From Rivibacter subsaxonicus (GTDB taxonomy: Bacteria; Pseudomonadota; Gammaproteobacteria; Burkholderiales; Burkholderiaceae_C), in the NCBI RefSeq assembly GCF_004217215.1, contig NZ_SHKP01000008.1, positions 1 to 64,000 of the forward strand: DNA of 64,000 nt. Direction: 5' to 3'. A model generated the notes under the pieces. That model saw nothing but the letters and a program-made list of their open reading frames with translations. It made no database searches and was not told the DNA's origin. Shown here in pieces: positions 1 through 7,127 of this stretch (the first letter of the stretch is position 1; every line of letters begins with the position of its first letter). The position numbers and the translations under genes are program-made.

Positions 1-1
1 C

Positions 2-73
2 CTCAATGCGATGCTGCGCGACCAGGCGATGTGGAACGCTGCCCGTCATCTGCGGCAGCCCATCGGAGCTTGA
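2..73 (+). CDS. 3' end of an unidentified cassette ORF (partial)
   Basis: An open frame entering from the left edge encodes about 23 C-terminal residues ending ...RHLRQPIGA and stops with TGA at 71-73. It lies about 13 nt before the first attC-like site, the same spacing and orientation as the ORFs that follow, so it is probably the tail of a preceding gene cassette. Too short to assign a family. Confidence 0.45.
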   Translation, partial: LNAMLRDQAMWNAARHLRQPIGA

Positions 74-86
74 CTTTGAAGACAGT

Positions 87-144
87 TGCTAACCCATCAT
101 TGCAGCGGACCGCCTCCGGCGGCCGCTGAACTCAAACGTAGAGT
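87..144 (+). other. degenerate attC-like site 1
   Basis: The left core resembles RYYYAAC (TGCTAAC, 87-93). The right end reads CTCAAACGTAGAGT, close to the attC tail CTCAAACGTTAGAC with a lost T. Between them GCGGACCGCC pairs with GGCGGCCGC, leaving one extrahelical A, which is the hairpin type used by integron integrases. The eroded right core suggests reduced activity. Its place at the 5' side of the next ORF fits a cassette junction. Confidence 0.6.
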
Positions 145-150
145 CCAACC

Positions 151-483
151 ATGCGCACGATAGAGCAGCATTCGAGCCCTGACGGCCAGCTCACGTTGGC
201 TGTCGTTGAACACGAAGGCGGCGAAGTCGCCGTGGGGTTCAAAGGCGGCGAGTGGCACACGCATTCGGACTTGCTTGCCGAGTGGCTCTGCGTGCCGGCG
301 GAATCTGCGGTCAGCCATTTCGTCGAGCTAGTACTGCACGACAAGCTATCAATAGTTGTCAGCACGGACCGCGGCCTGACATTGGATCCGTGGGTCTCGG
401 ACAACCTCGCAGAAACGCTCCGGTTGTTCGGCCCTGAGAACTGCGTGCTTCGCTACTGGTCGAATGCGAGGGCGACAGCGTAA
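151..483 (+). CDS. cassette-encoded hypothetical protein, 110 aa
   Basis: A 110-residue acidic soluble protein with no signal peptide or membrane segment. I do not recognise its family. It starts at ATG just 6 nt after the right end of attC-like site 1 and stops 7 nt before the left core of site 2, so ORF plus downstream site make one canonical integron cassette of about 400 bp. The sequence is visibly less GC-rich than the chromosomal genes to the right, consistent with lateral acquisition. There is no strong Shine-Dalgarno, which is common for cassette ORFs. Its function cannot be stated from sequence alone. Confidence 0.7.
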   Translation: MRTIEQHSSPDGQLTLAVVEHEGGEVAVGFKGGEWHTHSDLLAEWLCVPAESAVSHFVELVLHDKLSIVVSTDRGLTLDPWVSDNLAETLRLFGPENCVLRYWSNARATA

Positions 484-490
484 ATGCAGG

Positions 491-548
491 CTCTAACATC
501 TCGTCCAAGTGGACCGCCTGCGGTGGTCGCTCAACTCATTCGTTAGGC
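491..548 (+). other. attC site 2 (58 bp)
   Basis: Left core CTCTAAC (491-497, RYYYAAC with one mismatch) and right core GTTAGGC (542-548, a full GTTRRRY match) enclose an imperfect inverted repeat: GGACCGCC and GGTGGTC either side of TGC. The sequence CGCTCAACTCATTCGTTAGGC is the classic 3' end of short attC sites. It lies directly between two same-strand ORFs, so the cassette boundary falls at 542/543 (G^TTAGGC). Confidence 0.82.
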
Positions 549-563
549 CGCAGAAGGCAAGCC

Positions 564-1034
564 ATGCTCTGGATCCTCGTACGCTTCGCACTCATTGGCC
601 CCGCGTTCGGAGCACTCGGTTTCGTACTCGTCGACCAAGTGCTCCAGGTTGCCTCGGTAGCAACCAGTACCCTGGCTCAAAGCTCCAGCGTCTCCGCGTT
701 ACCCGCAACAATCAGCATCCTCTGGCTCTACGGCCTGGTACTCGCCTATCCGTTGGGCACCATCCCTGCACTCGTAACTGGCGCCGCCTTCGGACACGTG
801 CTTCGGCGTCGACGCGAGCACCTATCCGCACCCGTGCGTGCTGCACTAGGCGCCGCCTTCGGCGTGAGCGTATCGCTCGCGTTTGGGCTGCTGTTCACCG
901 CTAGTCTGGCGCCGCCGTCGCTGCTTCGTTGGGCCGCCGCAGGCGCAGTTGGAGGGGCAGTCTCAGGCACTGCGATTAGCGCCACTCTCTTTGCACAACT
1001 CAGGCTCCTAGGCGCGCCCTCAAATGTTGCCTAA
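564..1034 (+). CDS. cassette-encoded integral membrane protein, 156 aa
   Basis: A hydrophobic 156-residue protein with about four predicted transmembrane helices: roughly residues 4-26, 46-72, 90-112 and 121-145. Arginine-rich loops such as RRRREH (around 80-85) would orient it by the positive-inside rule. No catalytic motif or known family was recognised. It is the second complete cassette, starting 15 nt after the GTTAGGC core, and its TAA stop is embedded in the left core GCCTAAC of the next attC. Small membrane proteins are common integron cargo. The role is unknown. Confidence 0.75.
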   Translation: MLWILVRFALIGPAFGALGFVLVDQVLQVASVATSTLAQSSSVSALPATISILWLYGLVLAYPLGTIPALVTGAAFGHVLRRRREHLSAPVRAALGAAFGVSVSLAFGLLFTASLAPPSLLRWAAAGAVGGAVSGTAISATLFAQLRLLGAPSNVA

Positions 1035-1130
1035 CCTGTCGTTCGAGCGGATCCACAAGGGCGTGGAACGCTGTCTTGCTTCGGTCAGGTCAGTGGCGCC
1101 GTTGCGGCCCGCTCAACTTCAAAGTTAGAC
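1029..1130 (+). other. attC site 3 (102 bp)
   Basis: GCCTAAC (1029-1035) and GTTAGAC (1124-1130) match both core consensus sequences exactly. Near the ends, GAGCGG (1045-1050) pairs with CCGCTC next to CAACTTCAAA, as in long attC sites. The preceding stop codon TAA lies inside the left core, and the next ORF begins 6 nt after the right core. This is the best-preserved site of the array. Confidence 0.88.
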
Positions 1131-1135
1131 GGCAC

Positions 1136-1621
1136 ATGAACATCCCAGCTCACATCGCTCCGTTCTGGAAGTCCTTCGTTCAGGTGCAGACCAAAGACCC
1201 CACTCCTCGCTTCTTCGAGGCTTTCCACTTCGATGACAACGAGCAAAGCGCCGACGAACTTGCTCTGCTTGTTCTGGCCGGCACGAAGCGAGCAACAGCC
1301 GGGCTCGTCTGGTCTTTCGAGGCAGCGGCAGTGCCATTGCCAAAGGCTGGCGACCTGAGCGTCGTCACAAACTGGGCCAAGACGCCGCTCTGCGTCATCG
1401 AGACAAAACGGGTCGATGTCATCGCATACGATCAAGTCTCAGCAGAGTTTGCAGCCTCGGAGGGTGAAGGGGATGGTTCGCTTCAGTACTGGCAGAAAGC
1501 TCACTCGGCATACTTTGGAAGAGAGTGCCAGCGCATTGGCCGTGTCCGAGATCCAAAGATGCCTGTCGTCTGCGAGCGCTTCGAAGTCGTATTTCGAGGC
1601 CAGGGTGAGCGTGCCGTCTAA
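1136..1621 (+). CDS. ASCH domain-containing protein (cassette-borne)
   Basis: A 161-residue protein starting at the ATG giving MNIPAHIAPFW. An upstream in-frame ATG at 1076 would lie inside attC site 3 and is rejected. The motif GTKRATAGLVW (about residues 46-56), followed by a beta-rich region, matches the ASCH fold (PUA-like). Family members bind RNA or process modified nucleosides; for example YqfB has amidohydrolase activity on N4-acetylcytidine. The ligand here is not determinable. It ends with TAA inside a GTCTAAC core. ASCH proteins are found repeatedly as integron cassettes, which fits the context. Confidence 0.8.
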   Translation: MNIPAHIAPFWKSFVQVQTKDPTPRFFEAFHFDDNEQSADELALLVLAGTKRATAGLVWSFEAAAVPLPKAGDLSVVTNWAKTPLCVIETKRVDVIAYDQVSAEFAASEGEGDGSLQYWQKAHSAYFGRECQRIGRVRDPKMPVVCERFEVVFRGQGERAV

Positions 1622-1622
1622 C
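1616..1622 (+). other. orphan attC left core (truncated site 4)
   Basis: GTCTAAC overlapping the stop of the ASCH gene is a perfect attC left core, but no convincing paired right core follows. The only GTTRRRY match nearby (GTTGAAT, 1686-1692) lacks a complementary stem. This looks like the broken end of the cassette array, where chromosomal sequence resumes. Confidence 0.5.
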
Positions 1623-2055
1623 CCTTTACAGGGACTTCCCCGCACGTCAAGCCGCTGATCTGAGATCGCACATTGAGTTTTTTCAGTTGAATCACGACGC
1701 AGTTTGAAGACCTGCCGAGACAGAGAACAGACTGCCCCTCTACAGACGGCCTTGTTGCACCCGGCGCGGCATGCGCGCGAGGTGCGGACCCAGATGCGAA
1801 CCGCTCAGCGGGGCTCCATTCCAATCGCGTGGACCTCGGTCATCAAGGCCACCAAGGGTTAGTCGAGCTTGCCCGCCGCCGGTTGACCTGTTCAGCGCGT
1901 CTTCGTCGTCACGTCGTGCAGGGAAGCTGTTGGCTTGTGCTCGGGCGGGCGACGTGTTCATCCCCAGCGGGCCGGACTGACGCTCGCGCGGTTGGTATCG
2001 ACGGCTGCGCCCTTCGGAGCACACTCCCACCAGCACCGAGTCAGAGGAGCCGAGC
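1623..2055. other. 433-bp gap without a supported gene
   Basis: Only short overlapping open frames with arginine/proline-rich, low-plausibility translations occur here on both strands. No tRNA cloverleaf, terminator or promoter could be recognised, apart from the Shine-Dalgarno GAGGAG just before 2056. It probably holds the eroded end of the cassette array and the promoter of the following gene. Confidence 0.5.
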
Positions 2056-2403
2056 ATGAACACCAGTGTTCGCGTTTGCGTTGCGGCCGCCACCGTCCTT
2101 CTCCTGTGCCTGCCCGCCAGGGCCGAGTCGCTGCGCTGCGCCGGCGGGCTGGCGTCGGAGGGCGACTCGAGGCTGGCGGTTGCCTTCAAGTGCGGGCAGC
2201 CGCTGCTCAAGGACAGCTTCTGTGCCCCCGTGTATTACGCGCAGACGCTGGAGCCGGTGCCGGAGGTATTCGCCAGCGCCTTCGTCCCATGCCAGCTGAC
2301 GGACGAGTGGCTTTATGACCGCGGCCCCGGCAACCTGATGGCCACGGTGCGCTTTCGCTCGGGCACGGTGCAGTCGATCATCTACGGCCGTGTGCCTCGC
2401 TAG
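2056..2403 (+). CDS. DUF2845 domain-containing exported protein
   Basis: A 115-residue secreted protein with a signal peptide (hydrophobic residues 7-18, cleavage near ARA-ES at 23/24). The mature part begins SLRCAGGLASEGDSR and continues with an AFKCGQP element. This is the pattern of DUF2845 proteins, which resemble small outer-membrane assembly lipoproteins in having a short beta-rich domain with a paired cysteine. Cysteines at about 28, 46, 56 and 75 could form periplasmic disulfides. GAGGAG sits 8 nt before the ATG. Function is unknown. It stands alone, upstream of an exporter gene. Confidence 0.7.
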   Translation: MNTSVRVCVAAATVLLLCLPARAESLRCAGGLASEGDSRLAVAFKCGQPLLKDSFCAPVYYAQTLEPVPEVFASAFVPCQLTDEWLYDRGPGNLMATVRFRSGTVQSIIYGRVPR

Positions 2404-2528
2404 CGGCGCAATCCACGTTGCGTCCGCGGCTGGCGCGAGCAAGCGAGGCTAAGCTAGGCGCTTCGTCGAGCGGGTCGCGAGCGCGGGCCGTCGATGCCCA
2501 CACTCAGCCGCTGCGAGGAGCCTTGGCG

Positions 2529-3155
2529 ATGGTCGAAGTCACCTGGTTGCTGTTCATCGTCGCCTCGCTGGTGCTGATCGTTACGCCGGGGCAGGACATG
2601 ATCCTCGTGATGTCGCGCTCGATCGCGCAGGGCGCCGCGGCCGGGGTGGCCACCGCGGCGGGAGTCAGCGTCGGCCTGGTCGGCCACACCGTGCTGGCCA
2701 CGCTGGGCCTGGGTGCGTTGCTGCGCACCTCGGAGTGGCTGTTCCTCGCGCTCAAGCTGGTCGGGGCGGCCTATCTGGTCTACCTCGGCATCCAGTTGCT
2801 GCGCGCGCAGAAGCAAGAGCTGGCGATGTCGGCCGTGGCGCCGCGCCCGCTCTGGCGCCTGTTCCTGGACGGGGCGCTGTCGAACATCAGCAACCCCAAG
2901 ATCGCGGTCTTCTACTTCGCCTTCCTGCCGCAGTTCGTGCTGCCGGGCGCCGCGCATCCCACGCTCGGCATCTTCGTGCTCGGCCTCGCGTTCGCCGCGC
3001 TCACCTTCATGGTCAAGGGACCGGTAGGCCTGGGCGCGGGCCTGTTGTCGGGTTGGCTGCGTTCGCGGCCCAGGGTGCTCGCGTGGATCTACCGCACAAG
3101 TGGCGCGGTGCTGATCGGCCTGGGCCTCAAGCTGGCCTTCGAGCGCCGCGCCTGA
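2529..3155 (+). CDS. LysE/RhtB family translocator
   Basis: A 208-residue inner-membrane exporter with about six transmembrane helices. The N-terminal signature VTPGQDMILVMSRSI followed by the GAAAGVATAAGVSVG stretch is diagnostic of the RhtB/LysE amino-acid exporter superfamily. The start was set at 2529 (MVEVTWLL), with GAGGAG 8 nt upstream; the longer open frame from 2418 has a non-membrane Arg-rich leader and is rejected. Members pump out homoserine, threonine, leucine and similar amino acids, but the substrate cannot be deduced. A conserved SNPKIAVFYFAFLPQF block occupies about residues 119-134. Confidence 0.88.
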   Translation: MVEVTWLLFIVASLVLIVTPGQDMILVMSRSIAQGAAAGVATAAGVSVGLVGHTVLATLGLGALLRTSEWLFLALKLVGAAYLVYLGIQLLRAQKQELAMSAVAPRPLWRLFLDGALSNISNPKIAVFYFAFLPQFVLPGAAHPTLGIFVLGLAFAALTFMVKGPVGLGAGLLSGWLRSRPRVLAWIYRTSGAVLIGLGLKLAFERRA

Positions 3156-3229
3156 AGGTCGCGCGCCGTTGCGGCCGCCGCTGCAGGCCGACGTACGATC
3201 GCTCAAGCCAAGCACTTCGTCATACCGCC

Positions 3230-3532
3230 ATGTGCCGCAACATCAAGACGCTGTTCAACTTCGAACCCCCGGCCACCGAGCTCGAGATCCGCGACGCCGC
3301 GCTGCAGTTCGTACGCAAGCTCAGTGGCTTCAACCTGCCGTCCAGGGCCAACGAGGCGGCCTTCGAGCGTGCGGTGGAGGAGGTTGCCGCCAGCGCCAGG
3401 GTGCTGGTGCGCTCGCTCGTGACCAGCTCAGAGCCGCGCAACCGCGAGGTCGAGGCGGCGAGGGCGCGTGCCCGGTCGGCGCTCAGGTTTGCCGGCCCGC
3501 GCCAGGAGCCGGCCGGCAGCCAGCGGTCGTAG
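3230..3532 (+). CDS. DUF2277 domain-containing protein
   Basis: A 100-residue protein beginning MCRNIKTLFNFEPPAT, the conserved N-terminus of DUF2277, with the RKLSGFNLPSRANEAAF core that follows in that family. The C-terminus is Arg/Ala-rich. The family is widespread in actinobacteria and proteobacteria, predicted cytosolic, with no assigned reaction. The longer open frame running in from 2735 overlaps the exporter and is not used. The next gene begins 21 nt downstream on the same strand, so the two may be cotranscribed. Confidence 0.8.
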   Translation: MCRNIKTLFNFEPPATELEIRDAALQFVRKLSGFNLPSRANEAAFERAVEEVAASARVLVRSLVTSSEPRNREVEAARARARSALRFAGPRQEPAGSQRS

Positions 3533-3553
3533 AAGAAGAACCGAAAGCGATCG

Positions 3554-4042
3554 ATGCTCAAGACCCTGAAGGACCTGTTCGACAACCTGCTGCCGCCCGC
3601 GCCGGGCAGCGACCCGCAAGCCACCGAGCACGCGCTGCAGCTCGCCACCGCGGTGATGCTGGTGGAGGTGATGCGCGCCGACACCAGCTTTCACGCCGGT
3701 GAGCGCGAGGCGGTGCTGGCCGCGCTGCGCGACAAGTTCGCGCTCGCGGCCGACGAGGCGCAGCGCCTGGCCGAGCTGGCCGAGACGACGGCGCGGCAGT
3801 CGACCGATCTGTTCAGCTTCACCTCGCGCATCGACGCCGCCTTCGAGATGCCGCAGAAGCTGCGCATGATCGAGCACATGTGGAGAGTGGCGCTGGCCGA
3901 CGGCCATCTCAGCGCCCACGAGCGCCATGTGCTGTGGCGCGTGGCCGACCTGCTGCACGTGCCGCAGGGCGCCTACGTGCATGCGCGAATGCGGGTGGAG
4001 CAGGAGCAGCAGCAACTGGCGGCGCCCGGCGCCACGGGCTGA
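3554..4042 (+). CDS. TerB-like tellurite-resistance fold protein
   Basis: A 162-residue all-helical protein. The paired acidic repeats AVMLVEVMRADTSFHAGEREAV (about 33-54) and MWRVALADGHLSAHERHVLW (about 108-127) match the TerB/DjlA-N domain, which carries putative metal-binding D/E-x-H-E-x-E motifs. TerB-fold proteins appear in tellurite and stress complexes and in DnaJ cochaperones, and lone members like this have no proven role. It ends 48 bp from the convergent end of the cox-linked operon. Confidence 0.75.
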   Translation: MLKTLKDLFDNLLPPAPGSDPQATEHALQLATAVMLVEVMRADTSFHAGEREAVLAALRDKFALAADEAQRLAELAETTARQSTDLFSFTSRIDAAFEMPQKLRMIEHMWRVALADGHLSAHERHVLWRVADLLHVPQGAYVHARMRVEQEQQQLAAPGATG

Positions 4043-4090
4043 GTCAGGCGCCGGCCCGCCGCCGGCGGCGCTTTCGCGCCGACCGCCGCC

Positions 4091-5284
4091 TCATCGACCG
4101 CTGGCGCGACCCTCGGTGCGCACGTCGCTGAGATCGGGCACGGCAGCAGCCGGCGAGGCGGGCCGAAGGGTGCCGAACAACCATGCGAGCGCGGCGGCCA
4201 GACCCAGTGCCGCCTGGGTGGCAGGGACGCCGGCGCTGCCGAAGCTTGCGACCACGGCGCCGAAGGCGAGGGTCAGCGCGGCATAGCCGATCGCGGCCCG
4301 CAACGGGGAGGTCCCCTGGCGACCGCGTCGATCGGGCGCCCACAACTGTCCGGCCCAGGCCAGGCTCCATGCCGCGCCATGGGCCGCGGCCAGGCCCAGC
4401 AGGTTCCACGGACCGGGGAGCCAGATCGCCGCGATGGCCCCGGTCGCAAGGCTGGCGGCGCAGACCGCCGACAGCGTGCGCGACGACCAACGCGCGATCC
4501 AGGAGCGCAACAGCAGCGCGGGCACGAACATCGCCGCAAGATGCAGCAGCACCATCGACTGCGGCGCGATGGCCTCGGCGCGGCACCAGGCCACCATCAA
4601 CGGCAGCGAGGCCATCATCGGCAGCATCGCCAGTCCGGCCAGCAGCGTCGGCCATTGCCGCGCGTCGTGCCATGCGCCCGCCGGCCAGGCCGGGAGCGAA
4701 CAGTCGAACAATCCGGCGCGGCATCGGCTGGCGGTAGCGCGTGCAGCTTCGCCGCCCTGCAAAGCGATGAGCGCAACGGCGGCTGCCAGCACGAAGGCGG
4801 CCGAGCGCAAGGCCAGCGCCGGCAGGTCGCCAAGATCGCCCAGCACCAGACCGGCGCAGAGCGCGCCGAGGCTCGCCGCAGCAATCGGCGGTCCGGGCCG
4901 CACCGTCCCAGCCAGGCGCAGGCTGCGAACGACGCCGGAGGCCAGGGCCGTCAGGCCGGCCCATGCCATCAGGGCCACCAGCAAGGCCGGCACGCCGCCG
5001 CCGCGGGTGGTCCAGGCCAGCGCGGCGGCGGCGAGCGCCGCGCACAGCGACAGGGCCACGCGGCGGGTCCACGCCGGCAGGGTGTCGCGCGTTGCCACCG
5101 TGGCCGCCAGCCCGAGTGCAAGCAGCCACAGCGCGACCAGCGCAAATGCGCCGAGGGGCCCCGGGGCCAGCACCCAGGCGAGGCTGCCCAGGCCGAGCCA
5201 GCCGGTGAGCAGCAAGGCCCAGGCCACGGCGCGCGCGAGCATCAGGCGCAGCGCGAGGCGATCGTGCGCGGGCGCCGCACTCAT
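4091..5284 (-). CDS. polytopic membrane protein of the cox operon, unknown family
   Basis: A 397-residue, strongly hydrophobic protein with about 11-12 predicted transmembrane helices and short basic loops. The family is not recognised; its size and topology resemble an MFS-like transporter, but no MFS signature was seen. The start (MSAAPAHDRLALR) overlaps the stop of the upstream nucleotidyltransferase gene by 4 nt (ATGA). This makes it the last gene of the coxMSLDE-type transcript and suggests a role linked to CO dehydrogenase, for example cofactor/metal supply or membrane docking of the enzyme. That role is inference. Confidence 0.75.
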   Translation of the reverse strand: MSAAPAHDRLALRLMLARAVAWALLLTGWLGLGSLAWVLAPGPLGAFALVALWLLALGLAATVATRDTLPAWTRRVALSLCAALAAAALAWTTRGGGVPALLVALMAWAGLTALASGVVRSLRLAGTVRPGPPIAAASLGALCAGLVLGDLGDLPALALRSAAFVLAAAVALIALQGGEAARATASRCRAGLFDCSLPAWPAGAWHDARQWPTLLAGLAMLPMMASLPLMVAWCRAEAIAPQSMVLLHLAAMFVPALLLRSWIARWSSRTLSAVCAASLATGAIAAIWLPGPWNLLGLAAAHGAAWSLAWAGQLWAPDRRGRQGTSPLRAAIGYAALTLAFGAVVASFGSAGVPATQAALGLAAALAWLFGTLRPASPAAAVPDLSDVRTEGRASGR

Positions 5285-5976
5285 GACGCAGCCTCGGTCG
5301 CGACCCTGGACGGCCAGCTCAACACATGGCCGGTGGCGGCCGTGAAGCGCTCGATGTCTTCCGGCGTGTCGATGTCGATCCAGTAGCGCCGGTTGTCGGT
5401 GTCGAGCCAGCGCACGCGCTCGGGGTTGGCCAGGCGCCAGCGCCGGCAGGCGGCGTCGGCGCTGCCGGCCAGCCACTCGTCGCGCAGCGCCGCCTCGAAG
5501 ATCACCGGATTGCCCGGTTCGGCGACGCCGTCGTCGCCGCGCACTCTGGGCACCACCATCGCCGCGTCGCCACGCTTCTTGAAGGCGCTGATGAGGGCGG
5601 TGATGTCCTGCGCGTCGATCAGCGGCTGGTCGGCCAGCGCGACGATCACCGCGTCGAGCCTGGGCGACAGCGCGCGCAAGCCGACGCGAACCGACGCGGC
5701 CTGGCCCTCGTCGGGCGCGGGGTTGTGCGCCAGCGTGATCGGAAAGCTTTGCACCGCGGCCTCGATCGCCGCGGCGTGATGGCCGAGCACGACCACGACC
5801 TCGTCGACGCCGGCGCCCGACAGGGCGATCAACTGACGCAGGATCAACGGCACGCCGCCCAGTTCGAGCAGGGCCTTCGGCCGCCCGCCCAGCCGGGAGC
5901 CGGCGCCGGCCGCCAGCAGGACGGCGCCGATGGTGGTGCGGCTGTAGAGGCCGTTGGCCTTGAGAAGGCAGCCCAT
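5281..5976 (-). CDS. MobA-like molybdenum cofactor nucleotidyltransferase
   Basis: A 231-residue cytosolic enzyme. VLLAAGAGSRLGGRPKALL (about 18-36) is the NTP-binding signature of MobA/MocA enzymes. DQPLID (about 119-124) contains the metal-binding Asp, and GNPVIF (about 157-162) is the conserved GxP motif. MocA-type members attach CMP to molybdopterin to make the MCD cofactor used by CO dehydrogenase and xanthine dehydrogenases, which fits the neighbours. The start ATG lies 2 nt after the coxE-like stop, and the gene overlaps the next by 4 nt, so it is translated as part of the cox operon. CTP versus GTP specificity is inferred from context. Confidence 0.85.
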   Translation of the reverse strand: MGCLLKANGLYSRTTIGAVLLAAGAGSRLGGRPKALLELGGVPLILRQLIALSGAGVDEVVVVLGHHAAAIEAAVQSFPITLAHNPAPDEGQAASVRVGLRALSPRLDAVIVALADQPLIDAQDITALISAFKKRGDAAMVVPRVRGDDGVAEPGNPVIFEAALRDEWLAGSADAACRRWRLANPERVRWLDTDNRRYWIDIDTPEDIERFTAATGHVLSWPSRVATEAAS

Positions 5977-5978
5977 CG

Positions 5979-7127
5979 TCAGTGCAAGGTGGCCAGCAGT
6001 TGGGGCAGCACCGCGCGGATGCTGGCGAGGTCGGCTCCGGGCGCGAGCAGGTCCAGATGCGGCAGCGCGGCTTGCATGCCCTGGCAGCTCGGCGCGTAGC
6101 CCGGGCGCTGGGCGAGCGGGTTGAGCCAGACCACGCGCCGCGCGCGCCGCCGCAGTTGCGCCAGCGCCTGCGAAAGCAGCGCCGGATCGCCGGTGTCGTA
6201 GCCGTCGCTCATGATCAGGATCGCGGTACGCGAATGGACGATGCGCGCTGCATGTTCGCGATTGAACTGCGCCAGGCTTTCGCCGATGCGGGTGCCGCCG
6301 GCCCACCCTTGCGCGATCAGGTGCAATTGCTCCTGCGCGCGCCACGGGTCGGGGTCGTGCAGCGCCTTCGACACCGCGGTGACGCGGGTGTGGAAGATGA
6401 AGCTGTGCACGTCCGGCAATTCGGCGCCGAGCGCGCGCGCCAGCCGCAGGTAGAAGAAGCTGTAGAGCGCCATCGAGCGGCTGACGTCGATCAGCAGCAC
6501 CAGGCGCGGGCGCACGCGGCGGCGGTCGCGCCATTCGAGGTGGAACGGCGTGCCGCCGCTGGCGACGCTGCGGCGGATGATGGCGGGCAGGTCGAGCCGC
6601 CGGCCGTGGCGCGCGCGGGCCTCGCGGCGCAGGCGCAGGCGCTTGAGCTGGCGGGCAAGGCGGCGCATCAGCGCCTCGATGTCTAGCGTGTGCTCGCGTT
6701 CGGTCAGCGCGCGGAAATCGGTCGAGCTCAGGACCTCCTCGCGGCTGGCGGCGCGGCGCGGGCGTTGCTCGTCGTCGTCGCCAGTCGCGTCGCGATCGCG
6801 CGCGGGCGCTTCATGCGTGTCGCCGCCGAGCCTGCCGTCCTCGGCCTCGCGGCGTTCGGGCCGCTGCCAGCGGTTGGCCGGCAGGAACCAGGCATCGAAG
6901 AGCTCGTCGAAGCGCCGCCATTCGTCGCCGCGACCGCACAGCAGCGCCTGCAGGCTCCAGCGCAGGATCTGCGGATCGAGCACCCCGACACGCTGAGCGG
7001 CGTGCAGCACCGGCACCGCGTCGGCCCCGCCGACCGCAAAACCGTTGGCGTGCAGAAAGGCCGGGAAGCTCCTCAGCCGCGCCGCAGCCATGTCGTTCAG
7101 CAGCGGTGGATCGTCGAGCTTCAGCAT
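5979..7127 (-). CDS. coxE: CoxE-like VWA domain protein
   Basis: A 382-residue protein. The N-terminal 160 residues form a helical CoxE-type region with an acidic/Arg-rich linker. From about 208 a von Willebrand factor A domain carries the MIDAS motif DVSRSM, with the later Thr and Asp positions present around GGTR and MSDGYD. In Oligotropha, CoxE works with the AAA+ protein CoxD in inserting the Cu/S part of the CODH active site. It overlaps the coxD-like gene by 7 nt. The MoxR-type ATPase plus VWA protein is a standard metal-chelatase-like pair. Confidence 0.88.
   Translation of the reverse strand: MLKLDDPPLLNDMAAARLRSFPAFLHANGFAVGGADAVPVLHAAQRVGVLDPQILRWSLQALLCGRGDEWRRFDELFDAWFLPANRWQRPERREAEDGRLGGDTHEAPARDRDATGDDDEQRPRRAASREEVLSSTDFRALTEREHTLDIEALMRRLARQLKRLRLRREARARHGRRLDLPAIIRRSVASGGTPFHLEWRDRRRVRPRLVLLIDVSRSMALYSFFYLRLARALGAELPDVHSFIFHTRVTAVSKALHDPDPWRAQEQLHLIAQGWAGGTRIGESLAQFNREHAARIVHSRTAILIMSDGYDTGDPALLSQALAQLRRRARRVVWLNPLAQRPGYAPSCQGMQAALPHLDLLAPGADLASIRAVLPQLLATLH

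Noticed and set aside
1686-1692. GTTGAAT as the right core of attC site 4
   Set aside because: It matches GTTRRRY by letter, but no complementary arms to GTCTAAC (1616-1622) exist, so a complete attC is not supported.
4043-4090. Hairpin between TerB-like gene and the cox-linked membrane gene as a bidirectional terminator
   Set aside because: GC-rich inverted repeats exist, but there is no T-tract on either side; such stems are common by chance at this base composition.
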